From: Pleurotus djamor
Taxonomy: Eukaryota > Basidiomycota > Agaricomycetes > Agaricales > Pleurotaceae
Assembly: GCA_029747585.1 (NCBI GenBank)
Contig: JAPEVF010000591.1
Span: forward strand, 1-28,697
DNA: 28,697 nucleotides
Direction of reading: 5' to 3'
The notes beneath the pieces were generated by a model. The model did no database searches, was not told the origin of the DNA, and saw only the letters and a list, made by a program, of their open reading frames with translations. A program made the translations under genes and the position numbers. Shown here piece after piece: positions 1 to 10,365 of this stretch; the stretch's first letter is position 1; each line of letters opens with the position of its first letter.

Positions 1-1
1 T

Positions 2-439
2 TCCCTCCTTCGCTATCTACACTCACTGCCTTACTCCGCAGCCTCAACGCCCGAGCTCCTCATACAACCATTCATGAACGGAAACCCTCGCAGATTGTAC
101 GTTCTCCACCCAGCTCCGTGCCTCAAGGCCTCAATATTCAATACCGACCTCCATGATATACAGGTAATCAGTCCCCTAGCTTACCCAGGCCCGAAATCCC
201 CGGCATTCATTGCTCGCTGAGACTTCCCATACACCTACCCCGCCGAGGTTTAGCGCTACGCCTGAAACTATGGTAAATACCAATGATGACGGGGGCGACA
301 ACAGGATTGGCACTGACCACCTGAACCTCAGCGTGAGTCCACAATCGCGCTCCCCCACTACGACTCCCCTGATACCTTGTCTTTCTTTATCCAGGATATT
401 GATTTGATGCATAGCTCGCGACCTAGGTCATCGACATAG
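2..439 (+). CDS. 3' end of an unknown gene, cut by the window edge
   Basis: Three exons join in one frame: 2-163, 222-332 and 395-439, ending at TAG. Both introns have good GT-AG borders (gtaatcag...gctgag and gtgagtcc...atccag) and both are phase 0. The visible 107 or so residues begin inside the protein (SLLRYLHSLPYSA) and continue through NGNPRRLYVLHP into a Pro/Thr- and Asp/Asn-rich stretch, ending MHSSRPRSST. I recognise no domain. It could be the hydrophilic C-terminal tail of a larger protein whose body lies to the left. It faces the oxidase gene, with 294 bp between the stop codons. The matched phases support the model; the function is unknown. Confidence 0.5.
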
Positions 440-733
440 TCGATGTGTTTTCTCGCTCAATGTTAATTTATTGTTCACCTCGCGGCGTAATTTATTGCCC
501 AGTCCTGAGTTATGACTTGAACACTGGCGTCAAAAGCTGCGCCTTTGCGCCCTTCTACGAGGAAGCCTGCAAGTGGCTGACGTGAAGATTGCGATGCCAA
601 CGGTAGTGGTAAAGAGTTCTCCACGATAGGTCGGTGGCCCGATGTTTCCCGTTCAAAAGAATGCCGATGGGTTTACATCGTAGATTTACAAGTGTACGGT
701 TACATTGGCCTAGAGAAGTGGATTTGGTGTAGT
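440..733. other. Intergenic, 3' sides of two convergent genes
   Basis: Nothing coding could be supported here. The short open frames overlap in both directions and show no splice logic. It should hold the two 3' UTRs. Confidence 0.4.
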
Positions 734-2201
734 TCATTCAGGGCCTTTCGACAGCGCGTCCTCAAGCAGTCGAACTGCGACGGCAGCCGAACCCCAAGAA
801 GACTGAAACCCCGATCCATCATGCCTTTTCGAACCGTCATCAGAGCGACCGCACAAGATGTACAAATGGAAACATGAACTCACCCATAGTTGTACACCAC
901 TGGGATCTTCGTGCCACCGTCCACTCGGTTGAACCACTCCACTTCCAATCGCAATCCAGCCTTCCTTCCGGGACGAAACCCACATCCCTCCTCGATGATC
1001 AAAGGCTTCAGGGCCTCAATTGTGGGCGCTGGCAAGTCTGGTGTACGTAGATGAGGCGGAGCGAGCTCTGGGTAAACAGCCAGTGCATGTGTCAAGATGC
1101 TCTCCGTTGTCTCAGGTCGTGCTTTCGGGTACCTATGCAATGGTTCAACCAACCAGCCACCAATACCTCCCAAGGGCGACATACCAATCATCAGCATCTC
1201 GAGTACCTCCAACGATAACATCGCCACTTCTCCTAGGAATGATGTACGCCCAACCATCAGGGCGCGAAAGGGTCAATCCCGCTTTAACCCAAGGCGCTCG
1301 GAGGAGAACCGTCTGTCCGCGATAAGGCAGCATCGTGGTATCCTCTACACCACCCAGCGCTCGGGTACCAAGGCCTGTACAAACAACGATACTGTCCGCT
1401 GACGGGGAAGATCCACTGTTGCCGTATACGTTGACACCTCCTTCGATGATCTGGTTGATATGCTGAACAGTTGCCTGCTTGATAAGGCCGCCAATTGAAA
1501 GGAACTCGGCGAGGAGGTAGCGAAGATACCGTGGCGTGTCGATGGTTATGGTATCAAACGTTACGCCGTCTACAGCCCCGGTGGGGAGCTCCTCGGGATT
1601 GAGGTAGCGGAACTGCGGTCATAAGTGATCACCAACAACCTGAAACTGAGAAGGATTGCTCACGTTCGGCATGTCATCAAGTCCACTGGGACGTGGACGC
1701 TCGTTATGATACATCTCCCTCTGCCTGATGCGAAGGAAGAGATGTTCAGTTGAGCTACCAGGCGCCGACATATCCCACATTACACCAAAGGTCTCCTTAT
1801 CTATTTCTGTTCGTATTCATTCAATGTGAGATTTACACGCATGAGAGGCGACCGCAGAGTGATTGAACCGACCATGCTTGTATGATCCCTTGGGTTCGAA
1901 ACTAACATGATTCGCGCCCTAGATGAATTCTGGATGAGCACCCCGTCCCAAAAAGTCAGAAATGCGGGGCCTGGCTTACCGCCCAATGACTCGTATATTT
2001 TACCGTCTTCGGGTCCGTTGGGAGGGTTTCAGAAATGATAGTGACTTGGTAGAGGGCTGTCCGTTGCAACCTGAGAGCTGTGGTGAGGCCCACGACGCCT
2101 TTGGAGTGTGTCCATGTTAGACCTTGTCCTTGTATCATCACCAAACTGTAAGAAACCCGCTCACCGGCACCGACAACGACGATTTGCTTCTTCGAAGTCA
2201 T
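734..2201 (-). CDS. D-amino-acid oxidase (FAD-dependent, DAO family)
   Basis: The enzyme oxidatively deaminates D-amino acids, giving a keto acid, ammonia and H2O2; the family is FAD-bound and usually peroxisomal. Seven exons join cleanly: 2201-2165, 2098-1980, 1918-1873, 1800-1664, 1612-1185, 1132-884 and 824-734. They give 368 aa, a usual length for fungal members. Seen in order: the nucleotide-binding motif VVGAGVVGL (about residues 9-17, split by intron 1), HWAGANHVSF, GLGTRALGGVED, YRGQTVLLRAP, YIIPR (Y236 matches the active-site Tyr of the family), GFRPGRKAGLRLE (holding the substrate-binding Arg, about R312), and NYGHDGSGFQSSWGSA near the C-terminus. The usual GHGG of that last motif reads GHDG here. 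The protein ends SKGPE, so no C-terminal SKL-type peroxisomal signal is visible. The sequence cannot separate D-amino-acid oxidase from D-aspartate oxidase. Its start lies 245 bp from a divergent F-box gene. Confidence 0.93.
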
Positions 2202-2446
2202 GGTTGAGGTATAGGCCGTGGCAACGACAAATCATCCATCATGGTAATTGCGTTTGCCAATTGATGCCAGACGCTGCTCAAAGGCTGCTCAAAGCGGCTT
2301 GCGGGCGCTTATTAAGACGCCTTTCAGACGCCCAGGAACAGCCCAGATCGGAGGCACTTCTTCAACGTTCAACGTCCAAACGTTCAAACGTTCAACCGCC
2401 ACCAAACCGCCACCACCTTTGCTTAGGAAAATATTTCCAGAGTCTG
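2202..2446. promoter_or_regulatory. Divergent promoter region between oxidase and F-box gene
   Basis: These 245 bp lie between two divergent starts. There is a short run of ACGTTCAA-like repeats at 2361-2397, followed by a GCCACCAAACCGCCACCACC stretch. I see no TATA box or named site. Confidence 0.35.
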
Positions 2447-3680
2447 ATGGCTCGAGGTACATATCCTGAGTGCCTACAACATGATAGTCTTACTCATATA
2501 ATCTATCCTACAGCGTCGCTTCCTCCGGAGCTCTGGCTTGCCATCTTTCAGGAGCACCGCAGGATTTGCCATCATCCATCTGAGCTATATCCTCTTCTTT
2601 TTGTTTCGCGACTTACCCATGAGCTTGTCTTGCCGCTGCTCTACAACGACATCAGATTCACCACGGCCTCCAAAAAGGGAACACGACTTACTCTTTCTCA
2701 ATACGGGCATTCTCGCATGCCGCTTTATTCATTGACCCAGTCAGATATTCCTTCTCTCCACCGCAGCTTAGTCTACGGTGAAAGGGGACAATTCGCAACA
2801 TCTCTTCTTTGTATGAACATCCTCGAGGGATACGTGCCCGAACAACGATGGAATGAATTATTTCTTTCATTGGTCAGTCTGCGGCGTCTCTCGCTGACCC
2901 ACATCGCTGTTCCAACCATTCTTTCGTCTATATCGCACTCGGTCAACCTCACGCATCTCAGCTTAAATCAAGTCGACGTCGACAAGCTACAATTGATGAC
3001 GTTCATAGAAGGTCACCCCGACCTAATTTTTCTAGAGCTCCAAAATATCTACACGCTCCCGCGCCGATTTTCAACTGGAAGCCTATCCCGTTTGAGGACG
3101 TTCCACGGTAGTTCTCTTCTGTGGCCTACTATCTGCCATATCCAATCGGTGGAAAATTTGTGCGGCAGTATCCATCGTGGATTTCGCAAGGACTTTGCCA
3201 CGAGACGGAGGATTCGTATCAACGGATGGGATCGGCAGGATACGGTGGACTCGTTCTTATTATCGTTATCCGCTCGGATCCAATACTTTAGCATCCCTTT
3301 GCAAGTGAGTAGGATACATATTGATAAATGGCATAATCTCACCTTCCTCTCAGTCCAGTCCCGAGGTCACAAACCTCCTCCTTCAAATACCCCCAAACTC
3401 CCTGCAGTACCTTCGGCTCACAGCCAACTACTCAGAAAGGGTGTCCATGAATTACATCAATGCCCTATTTGGACGATTCCCTTCGTTGGCTCTGATAGAC
3501 GTCTTGACAGAGAAGCTAGATCGTGCCTGGGTTAGTCGACGTTTCAATCGCACTATTCCAGACCGTGTGTGCACCTTCAGTCTCAGAGATGCTGATTGTT
3601 GGGAGAACTGGTGGAAGCCTGTTGGCGATGATCTAGGTAGGACCTCAATCAACTCTCCGTGCATTCGATATGGACTCTAA
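2447..3680 (+). CDS. F-box-like protein, first of an inverted pair
   Basis: F-box proteins recruit substrates to SCF ubiquitin ligases. The best model has three exons, 2447-2456, 2514-3304 and 3354-3680, giving 375 aa. The first exon is only 10 nt (ATGGCTCGAG), then gtacat...ctacag. The protein begins MARASLPPELWLAIFQ, a typical F-box start, and continues LYPLLFVSRLTHELVLPLLY. Leucine-rich stretches follow (SLRRLSLTHIAVP, NLTHLSLNQVDV, LIFLELQNIYTLP) and suggest irregular LRR-like repeats. An unspliced start at the same ATG (394 aa) is possible. I prefer splicing because the neighbouring paralog has the same 10-nt exon and intron. The last intron (gtgagt at 3305) is phase 0 in both genes. Its substrate is unknown. 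Confidence 0.8.
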
Positions 3681-3859
3681 TAATTTGTACATCAAGAATA
3701 ACTCCATAAACAAACGAATGATTTCGTCTGATTGACTGCTGCGGTCGATGATCTGAGGACAGATACATTGATTTCGCAATCGCAGGGTACACCGAGACGC
3801 TCTTGTCTCCATCACATTTGCCAAGAGAGCGATACGGACAATCCGACTTCAAACCCCCT

Positions 3860-5072
3860 TCAGTGCACCTCTTGGGTTATATCTTTGACTGTTTCCCACC
3901 ATTCCTGCCAGTGTTCAAGGCTCTTCGGAATTCGAACGTACCGGGCGTTAGCATCCCCGCGAGAATAACGTTGCGTGCCTGACACGGTCGGGCCATATGA
4001 ACCCAAGGTGTCGGCCATTACATCGATCACAGCCAGACTTCGGAATTCATCAAAGAGGGCCTGTGCATCACGTAGCTCAATCGATGGGCTCGTGCGATCC
4101 CTACGCAGTTGAAGGTACCGGAGTGACTGGATCGACACACGGATGATAATGTTGAGGGTGGAATCCTACAGGATATGTCAGTATTGTTGAGAACATTCAC
4201 TCCAAGTTGGTGCTTACTTGTAGAGGAAGGCTGAGGTATTGGAGACCCGAAAGGGGCGACAAAAACGAAGATAGCAGAGCTTCGTCCCAAAAATCCCACA
4301 CACAGACCCTCCTGAGAGATTCCCTGGCCTTGGTGGGGCATTCCCCCGCCAAACGCCCAGACAAGCTTTCGAGCCTGGGCGATGCACGTAGTATTCCATC
4401 CCAGAGAATGGAGGGTCCATGGAAAGTGCGCAGGCAACGCAGACTCCCGGGTTCAAGTGGCTGGTCAAACGCACGACACGCGGAATCAACCTTTAGGAAC
4501 TCCAAGCCCCGCTGATTCTCAAGAAACGCCAGCGAATCCCCTCTACTAAAAGTGAACCCGCGAAGGCTGAGATGAGTAAGAGCAGGAAATGTGATTGAAG
4601 ATGGGATGAATAACACGATGACTGGGCCATTAGGACGAGTTCCTAGGTGAAGGCGGCGCAACTTGGTGAGGGAGCGGAATATCTGGATCCAGAGATAGTC
4701 GAATTCAATAATGGTCGCGAGAGTTATGTCCTCCACCACGAGGGACATTGTCAATGATCCGTTTCCGCGCTTGGTGAGGCTGTGGTGGAGGCTTTGGAAA
4801 GCCGAATCCGTAGGCCAATTTGAAGACTGACGAGCTGGACTACCATATGAGGGCAATCTTATCCTGATGTCTTTGTATAGCAGTGGCTGCACGAGGAGGT
4901 AGAATGAGCGAGAGACCAGGAGGAAGGGATACAGCGAGTTTGGAAGATAATCATGAATTTCTTGGAAGACGGCAAGCCATACGTCGGAGTCTAGCGCATC
5001 AACTACATTGTTTGGGACGTTAGTCTTTTCTGAGTGTTCAGTGTAGAGTTGAACATCGATACCTTTCGCCAT
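3860..5072 (-). CDS. F-box-like protein, second of an inverted pair
   Basis: This is a diverged paralog of the gene at 2447-3680 in tail-to-tail orientation, with 179 bp between the stops. Exons are 5072-5063, 5002-4218 and 4165-3860, giving 366 aa. Exon 1 is again 10 nt (ATGGCGAAAG). Intron 1 holds a textbook branch site (gactaac) and ends tgtag. The protein starts MAKVDALDSDVWLAVFQ, then SLYPFLLVSRSFYLLVQPLLYKDIRI, which matches the partner closely. Leu-rich segments follow (LTKLRRLHLGTR, LTHLSLRGFTFSRG). The C-terminal exon (SLRYLQLRRDR, RSLAVIDVMADTL) matches the partner's SLQYLRLTANY and PSLALIDVLTEKL, and both end near a WW pair. The family assignment rests on the F-box motif; the role in the cell is inferred. 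Confidence 0.8.
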
Positions 5073-5984
5073 GATAGCAAAAACGATAAAGTGATCGGAT
5101 TCGGATTCGGTGTTAGAGGGTTGTGTGGGATTTAGAGCGCACGCGTGCACGAGCCACCAATGAACCAAGGCCAGGCGTAGCATAAACTATCGGGGGTCGG
5201 TCTTGATGGGCTAGGAGAAATATGGACCGCAAGACAACACCTGTGGCTAGGCTACCACTATGTACGACATTGAGAGAGAAGAAAAACTGGCGGGTAGATC
5301 GAGTAGGTCGTTCGCAGCTTCGTCTTGTTGAATCTTGGAAGTCGTTGAGCGAAGTTGGATAAGCGGCGCCTTGGATGTAGCTCATGGGGGTGAAGAGTGT
5401 GTTGAACTGAAGCGTACAGAGGCTGTTCATCAATGTACGACAAAAGTGATCGGAATTATTTTGGAATTTAGTTGAAGTCGCTGCCTGCATTGACCGGGAT
5501 TCCGAAGCGGGGTCTACTAGAGACAAGCTATAGAAGCTCGGAGCTTCGAAGTAAGCAGTGAGCTGCTCTAGCCGAGGTCAAGTTTCAATATTCAATATTC
5601 AATCTTCAAGCTTCACAGCGGTTCGACGGTACGAACTCGGCGTCAACCTGACTTCAACTTTTTCTGTAAAAATGATGTTCAGGGGCTATTTCTCTAGACT
5701 CAGGGGGTTTGAATTCGACTTCTCGGTCAAGTTGTGCAATTTGCATCTGACTGCATCAGCGCATCATCGCATGGGCTCAAGTCTGGTCTCTTCCAGCAAA
5801 ACGGCTTGAAAGCCCGTACGCTCTCAGCGCTGAATCTTACTCAATGTTGTCAACCGTCACAGCCTTGCGGCCCCACACGTTTGCCTTCCATCACCGCAAC
5901 ATCACCACAGTCTTGCCATACTCCCCGTCGGGCGGTCATAACTGGCCCCAGGGAGAAATCATACCGCCGCAGCCCTTTTTGATC
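5073..5984. other. Intergenic region upstream of two divergent genes
   Basis: This separates the second F-box gene (-) from the first PIRPILGG gene (+). A - strand open frame of 137 codons (5113-5526) overlaps the F-box 5' side and has no recognisable content. A TTCAATATTCAA-type short repeat lies at 5583-5606. I see no supported gene. Confidence 0.35.
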
Positions 5985-5992
5985 TATATAAA
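5985..5992 (+). promoter_or_regulatory. TATA box before the first PIRPILGG gene
   Basis: TATATAAA lies only about 26 bp before the chosen ATG at 6018. A second ATG at 6005 opens a 16-codon frame (ending 6055) that overlaps the main start out of frame. The leader is therefore unusually short, or the real start lies further downstream. Confidence 0.4.
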
Positions 5993-6017
5993 TACCTCCT
6001 CAAAATGACTACTTACC

Positions 6018-6641
6018 ATGTCTACCGCCGCCGCCGCCAGCGCACCGAGTTCTGATTCCTCAACTGGAATACCGCCCGTCGCGAACGATGTCCCCTTCCC
6101 CTACGAAACTCCTTCAACCATATATCGGCCCTTTGGCTGGGATAAGCCAGTGATAAAGAAACCAATACGCCCAATATTGGGCGGAGCTACAGGCGATCTA
6201 GACGCTCCAAGCTCGACCTCCGTCGTCTCAATTATAATGGTCACCGCGACGCCGATTGTGCCTTCTCAAATTCGCCCATTTCCTACGGCTCCGACTATGA
6301 CCTCATCCACTTACGGTGAGGACGTGACTGTAGTCAATCAGAGCGTGGAGGCTTCCAAGAAATCTCAATGGCAGCCTCCTAGCACGATGATAGCGACTCC
6401 TCTGGGTGTATTTTCGATTTTTACGTCTCAATCGCCTGTTTCTGCCCCAGCACCAAGCCTCTCCATATCTTCGATGTCTCACATGATACCCGAAGCTTCC
6501 CGTTCCGCGACCTTCCAGCTCCCACCTAATCCGTCTGTCTTCCAGAGCAACTCAGCACCATCAGTTTTGGCAGTCACTCCGGATCTATGGTTGACTGCTC
6601 TGCTCGTCGTGCTTTGTCGTTGTCTGGGATATCGTCTCTAG
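6018..6641 (+). CDS. Ser/Thr/Pro-rich protein with PIRPILGG motif, copy 1
   Basis: An uninterrupted 207-aa frame. It starts MSTAAAASAPSSDSS and has a short motif KKPIRPILGG (about residues 49-58) followed by STSVV. A long Ser/Thr/Pro-rich middle leads to QSNSAP and a hydrophobic C-terminal segment, DLWLTALLVVLCRCLGYRL. The next gene has the same order (KDPIRPILGG, STSVV, QSNSAP, hydrophobic tail), so the two are tandem paralogs. There is no N-terminal signal peptide, so the tail may act as a C-terminal membrane anchor. I do not recognise the family. Low complexity makes coding status less certain, but the paired conservation argues for a real gene. Confidence 0.55.
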   Translation: MSTAAAASAPSSDSSTGIPPVANDVPFPYETPSTIYRPFGWDKPVIKKPIRPILGGATGDLDAPSSTSVVSIIMVTATPIVPSQIRPFPTAPTMTSSTYGEDVTVVNQSVEASKKSQWQPPSTMIATPLGVFSIFTSQSPVSAPAPSLSISSMSHMIPEASRSATFQLPPNPSVFQSNSAPSVLAVTPDLWLTALLVVLCRCLGYRL

Positions 6642-6935
6642 AGCGCACCAGATGCACCCGGTGCAGACTCTCAGAGTGCTGGTGCGACACCCCTCGAAAC
6701 CTCTGGTGAGGTTTATCTCCATTTCAAGGACGCCGCATCAAGACAAAATCAAGAAGCGATTGGAATACGGACTTCCGACCGGAAAGATATCAGTGCTGGT
6801 GAGATACGCAACCGCCCATTTCTTTCTGGAAACTGAAGCCGCAGTCTAAGGTAACAACTAGACCACAGTCGGCTGGACTATTCCTGATGGTTGCGTCTGT
6901 TGATCTCCTCAAGAAACCATCAGTCAATATTGCCG
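6642..6935. other. Intergenic between tandem paralogs
   Basis: A 65-codon basic open frame (6652-6849) lies here, without supporting features. Nothing else is seen before the TATA box of the next gene. Confidence 0.3.
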
Positions 6936-6944
6936 ATATATATA
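6936..6944 (+). promoter_or_regulatory. TATA box before the second PIRPILGG gene
   Basis: ATATATATA lies 64 bp before the ATG at 7008, a normal distance for a fungal promoter. It supports choosing 7008 over the upstream in-frame start near 6891. Confidence 0.4.
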
Positions 6945-7007
6945 GTCAAAGTATGTGCTCTTGCTCTGTCATCTTGCCTGAAATATTCTAACCCCCACTC
7001 AAGAAGT

Positions 7008-7613
7008 ATGGCTTCACCTCCTCATGGCGCCCTCGCCAAAAATCCCTTCGTTTTTGTTAGGACATTTGATCCGCCATTGATGAAAGACCCAATACGTCCA
7101 ATCCTTGGGGGTAGCATGGGACTGGTTATTCCTTTCCAATCAACATCGGTCGTACCAGTCATATCTGTCCCTTCCACCGTTTTGGCAACGCTTCCCTCCT
7201 CTGAATCGTCTACCTCCCAATCAGTGACGATCCAGTCGACCGAGAGCTTCAGGGCAACAAGCACCACAAAGGAGTCAACCTCTCCTATGGAGCCTACAGA
7301 ACACGCACTTGTCTCGAAGGCACACCCTGTCAACAAAACTCGGGCGTCGTCTGAAAGGGTTGGACCCTCACCGTCTTCGCCACTGCCATCGCCGTTGGCA
7401 CCAAGCACGTTGAGTGTTACCAACGTCAATATCACCCCCTCTCTTCCTCACATATCAATTAGCTTTGATCATCCGGTAATATCAAGTTCTAGTACCACTC
7501 AATCCACTCCTTTGGTGACTCAGAGTAACTCCGCCCCACTGCCCTCGCATCATCACCTCTATGTGATATTTATCCTCATAGCCGGTGCCCTACAATGGAT
7601 TCATCATACCTAA
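7008..7613 (+). CDS. Ser/Thr/Pro-rich protein with PIRPILGG motif, copy 2
   Basis: A 201-aa protein starting MASPPHGALAKNP. It carries KDPIRPILGGSMG (about residues 25-37), then STSVVPVISV and a long Ser/Thr-rich region (ESSTSQSVTIQSTES). It ends with QSNSAP followed by a hydrophobic tail, LYVIFILIAGALQWIHHT. The order of motifs matches the gene 366 bp upstream, while the linkers have diverged freely. That pattern suggests selection on the short motif and the tail. There is no signal peptide. The start was chosen because it follows a TATA box and because the longer upstream frame has no counterpart in copy 1. The function is unknown. Confidence 0.55.
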   Translation: MASPPHGALAKNPFVFVRTFDPPLMKDPIRPILGGSMGLVIPFQSTSVVPVISVPSTVLATLPSSESSTSQSVTIQSTESFRATSTTKESTSPMEPTEHALVSKAHPVNKTRASSERVGPSPSSPLPSPLAPSTLSVTNVNITPSLPHISISFDHPVISSSSTTQSTPLVTQSNSAPLPSHHHLYVIFILIAGALQWIHHT

Positions 7614-8601
7614 CGGCGATGTTGAACATCGCTGATGCGCTCATATCCACGTGCTGGAGCTTCCGACACAATCAAGTCGCAAATATCAAATCATGTACAA
7701 AATGCTATCGTAGGTAGCCTCGTATCAAATGTCAATTCCACCTCAAAACGTAGAGGAGCCTCTGAGTTCTCTCTCTCAGTAGGGCTCGTGAATCATGCTC
7801 CAGACGGTGGTACCTGCACCACAGCATTTTAAGATTGCGCGTATGTTTGGACATTCACTATTCACTAGTCACTAGTCAGCAGCCTGTTTCGCAGACGACT
7901 ACCCTGGCACTACCTCGGGAGATGGTAGAGGGCAAAAGTACGGAGTCGGAGACTCGGAGTGTGTTTATTTTTTTGAGCCCCGTTTAGCGTCGTCCCGGGG
8001 TTTCCACAAAGGACTCGTGGACCAAGGTACAATCGGCAATTCCCGGTAGACCTTTTTCCTCACTGCTCACGGTCACGCAGCCCCAAAGACTACGCCTTCT
8101 GTTGCCGCTTGCGCTTCCGATCGCTCACAACATTGGCTGCTACTTACCAGCCTGCACTAAACTACCTGTCCTCGTGACCATTGCCTGAAAACTCCTTCTC
8201 ATCAACGACGAGTCGAGAAACTACTTGTAAGGCGTCCCTGAGACTCGGAACGTCCGTTGATACGACATGTCCAGCTTCCAGTGCGTTTGCACACCTCAAT
8301 TTGATAATTCTGATTTCAGAGCATCATTCCTGAGTGCTCCAATACTTCACGCACTTTGTACGCACTTGAATCCCAATATTCATGTAAGTATGTCATTCAT
8401 GACATAATATGAAGTAGCACCTTACTGAGTTTGTCCACCTTTTGTTGCTATACATAGGACAATGTCATGCCGGGGCATTGAGCGCTCCGGAATAGCAAAA
8501 GTTGTGGAACCGTCGTGCCCAGCCTGAAGGCATAAATTCATGGCAGGGAGCTTTCCGTACCCCAATTACTCACCAGTGCCCACCAGTATTCGCAATTCAG
8601 A
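7614..8601. other. Intergenic, about 1 kb, no supported gene
   Basis: Short direct repeats (CACTAGTCACTAGTCA near 7864, GGAGTCGGAGACTCGGAG near 7940) and a 65-codon open frame at 7635-7832 are visible. None has splice or homology support. The right part should hold the promoter of the secreted-protein gene. Confidence 0.3.
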
Positions 8602-9345
8602 ATGAATACGTTCTTCTTCTTCCTTACTTGCGCGGTTCATTGTCTCGGTATGTTTCTTTTGGCTTTATATCACTTTGAAACTGATCACTTGATATATCTA
8701 CTCAAAGTTCTCGCCAAGACTGCTACACTTTTTGGCGTAGGGAATGAAGGGCTGTTGACGCTGAGCCCCGGATCACTCCCGCCTACAGATTTTGTAGTAT
8801 CGCCCATCGGTACGGCGTCGAACTCAAATGGCGTAGTGACAACATACGAGCTTGTGAGAGGTTTCCGTTCAGGCCCACCTGCACGAGGTAGTCCATCTCC
8901 CTACCCAACTCTCGCCTACTCTAATTCTCTTCATTGGTCTCAGGGACTATTGTTGTTGGCGCAACGCAATTCATCACATCTAGCGCTTCTGGATCCAGGG
9001 TAAACTGTGCTTGGGGTGACGAANGGGGGTGCGCCTGACACTTGTGTCTACGAAAACTCAGCGGGACAACCTCAAACCACGAGCGTCGGAGCAGTTCTCC
9101 CAATAGCGACGTTTGTAGAAGAGAACAGTCTTGTCACGACATCAATATCGACTACACGTATCCTTGAGCCCCCCATAACGTTACCAGGCTTTCCATCCGT
9201 CAGTGCTAGTACGGCTACACCAGTATCGACCGTAACTCGGACCGTTCCCGCGTCTGGCACAAACTCAGCAAGGGTGCGGCGGGTGCACATCGTCGCCTTC
9301 TTCGTATACCTTCAGAGCTCCATTCTGATGCTCGTGCTCTACTAG
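8602..9345 (+). CDS. Secreted Ser/Thr-rich protein, frame broken at an ambiguous base
   Basis: Exon 1 (8602-8647) encodes a signal peptide, MNTFFFFLTCAVHCL. Intron 8648-8707 has a good gtatgt donor, and exon 2 continues VLAKTATLFGVGNEGLL. A second intron ends at 8943 (ctcag); its donor may be 8861 or 8888, and both keep phase. Exon 3 reads GTIVVGATQFITSSASG, then RVNCAWGDE up to the N at 9024. There the frame must shift to continue GGAPDTCVYENSAG, through a Thr/Ser-rich stretch, to a hydrophobic C-terminus (IVAFFVYLQSSILMLVLY). Signal peptide plus hydrophobic end suggests a GPI-type or single-pass cell-surface protein. The break coincides with the ambiguous base, so it is probably a sequencing error rather than a true frameshift. 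The function is unknown. Confidence 0.55.
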
Positions 9346-10058
9346 GAGCCAAATCGAAACTCTTAAGACGTTGTAATACGTATAACATGGCGAGTTATAT
9401 TCAACTACGCTATACTTCGTTATCCTTTTTACCTTGGTAAACAGGCCAACGAGATCAATAGTATAGCAGAATTTCGTGTTCGATCCAAACATCAATCCTG
9501 TATCTCCAGCCTAGATGCAACCCACTCAATCAACACCGATTGATGCTGTTCCGTTGAGCAATTGCGTGCGTAGAAGCCCAGAAAGTGGGCCTTGCTTCCT
9601 CCAGATTTCTCAACAGAGCCACGCTGTAGAGCCTTCCTTCATCCTGCCGGGCCGCTCTCAGAACTCTTGTTACTTGTGGAACGCTCGGAAAATCTCTAAC
9701 CGACCGTGAACCGACCCAAGAATATTGTCACCTCCGACGCTTTCGCTGGATCCATATGATACCTCGCATGCCGTGGTTCGACTCTTGATTTATCAAGGCG
9801 ACGATACTTCTGTATCCAGAATACCTTTTGACGGCTCCATGATTTTTTCAAGCCGTTCATTCACACGTCTACCTGCTGTCCTGCATCGCGAATTCCATTA
9901 CGACTCTAGGTATCCCTCAGAGCCATGAGTCAGCAGGATTGGATAACCAGGAGCATATCTCCGTTATTCCTGCCTCGTCGCCATTCTGCGATGACCAGAA
10001 TTCGAAGATGTTGCCTGTAAGATGACAGAACTTCTTACCATGTCCCCGTTTACGTTGA

Positions 10059-10365
10059 CGTGGACACTACCTCCGACGGTCCAACTTATTCTATTTTCTC
10101 TGGGTATTTGGCTTCCCAGCCAATTATAAACGCCTGACAAAGAACATCATAGTCCTCACCAATCAGCGGGAAACACAAATAGACGACCTGAGCGAGAAGC
10201 CAATCCTAGGATATCGAGGGAAATGGTTCCGCGTGGGTACGACTGTATCTCTCAAGCTCTCTAACTTCGACTTCCCTATCCTCTTCTACTCAACAGCAAT
10301 ATGATAACTTGGAAGGTCTCAGGCCGCGTGCATCATCCTTGCTCCCGGACGGGCCGCGCGAATAA
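10059..10365 (+). CDS. Orphan spliced fragment, possible 3' end of a membrane protein
   Basis: An open frame with no start codon runs 10059-10232. It encodes a hydrophobic segment (NLFYFLWVFGF) followed by a basic, hydrophilic tail (ANYKRLTKNIIVLTNQRE, then QIDDLSEKPILGYRG). A phase-0 intron at 10233-10296 (gtgggt...caacag) joins it to QYDNLEGLRPRASSLLPDG and a TAA at 10365. Hydrophobic segment followed by positive residues is the usual order for a transmembrane helix with a cytosolic tail. I could not find the upstream exons, so this may be a gene remnant. Confidence is low. Confidence 0.25.

Noticed and set aside
2108..2446. Upstream in-frame extension of the first F-box gene
   Set aside because: It overlaps the first exon of the oxidase and has no counterpart in the paralog, whose start aligns with 2447.
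7022..7435. 137-codon - strand frame
   Set aside because: Antisense to the second PIRPILGG gene, whose motifs and paralogy favour the + strand.
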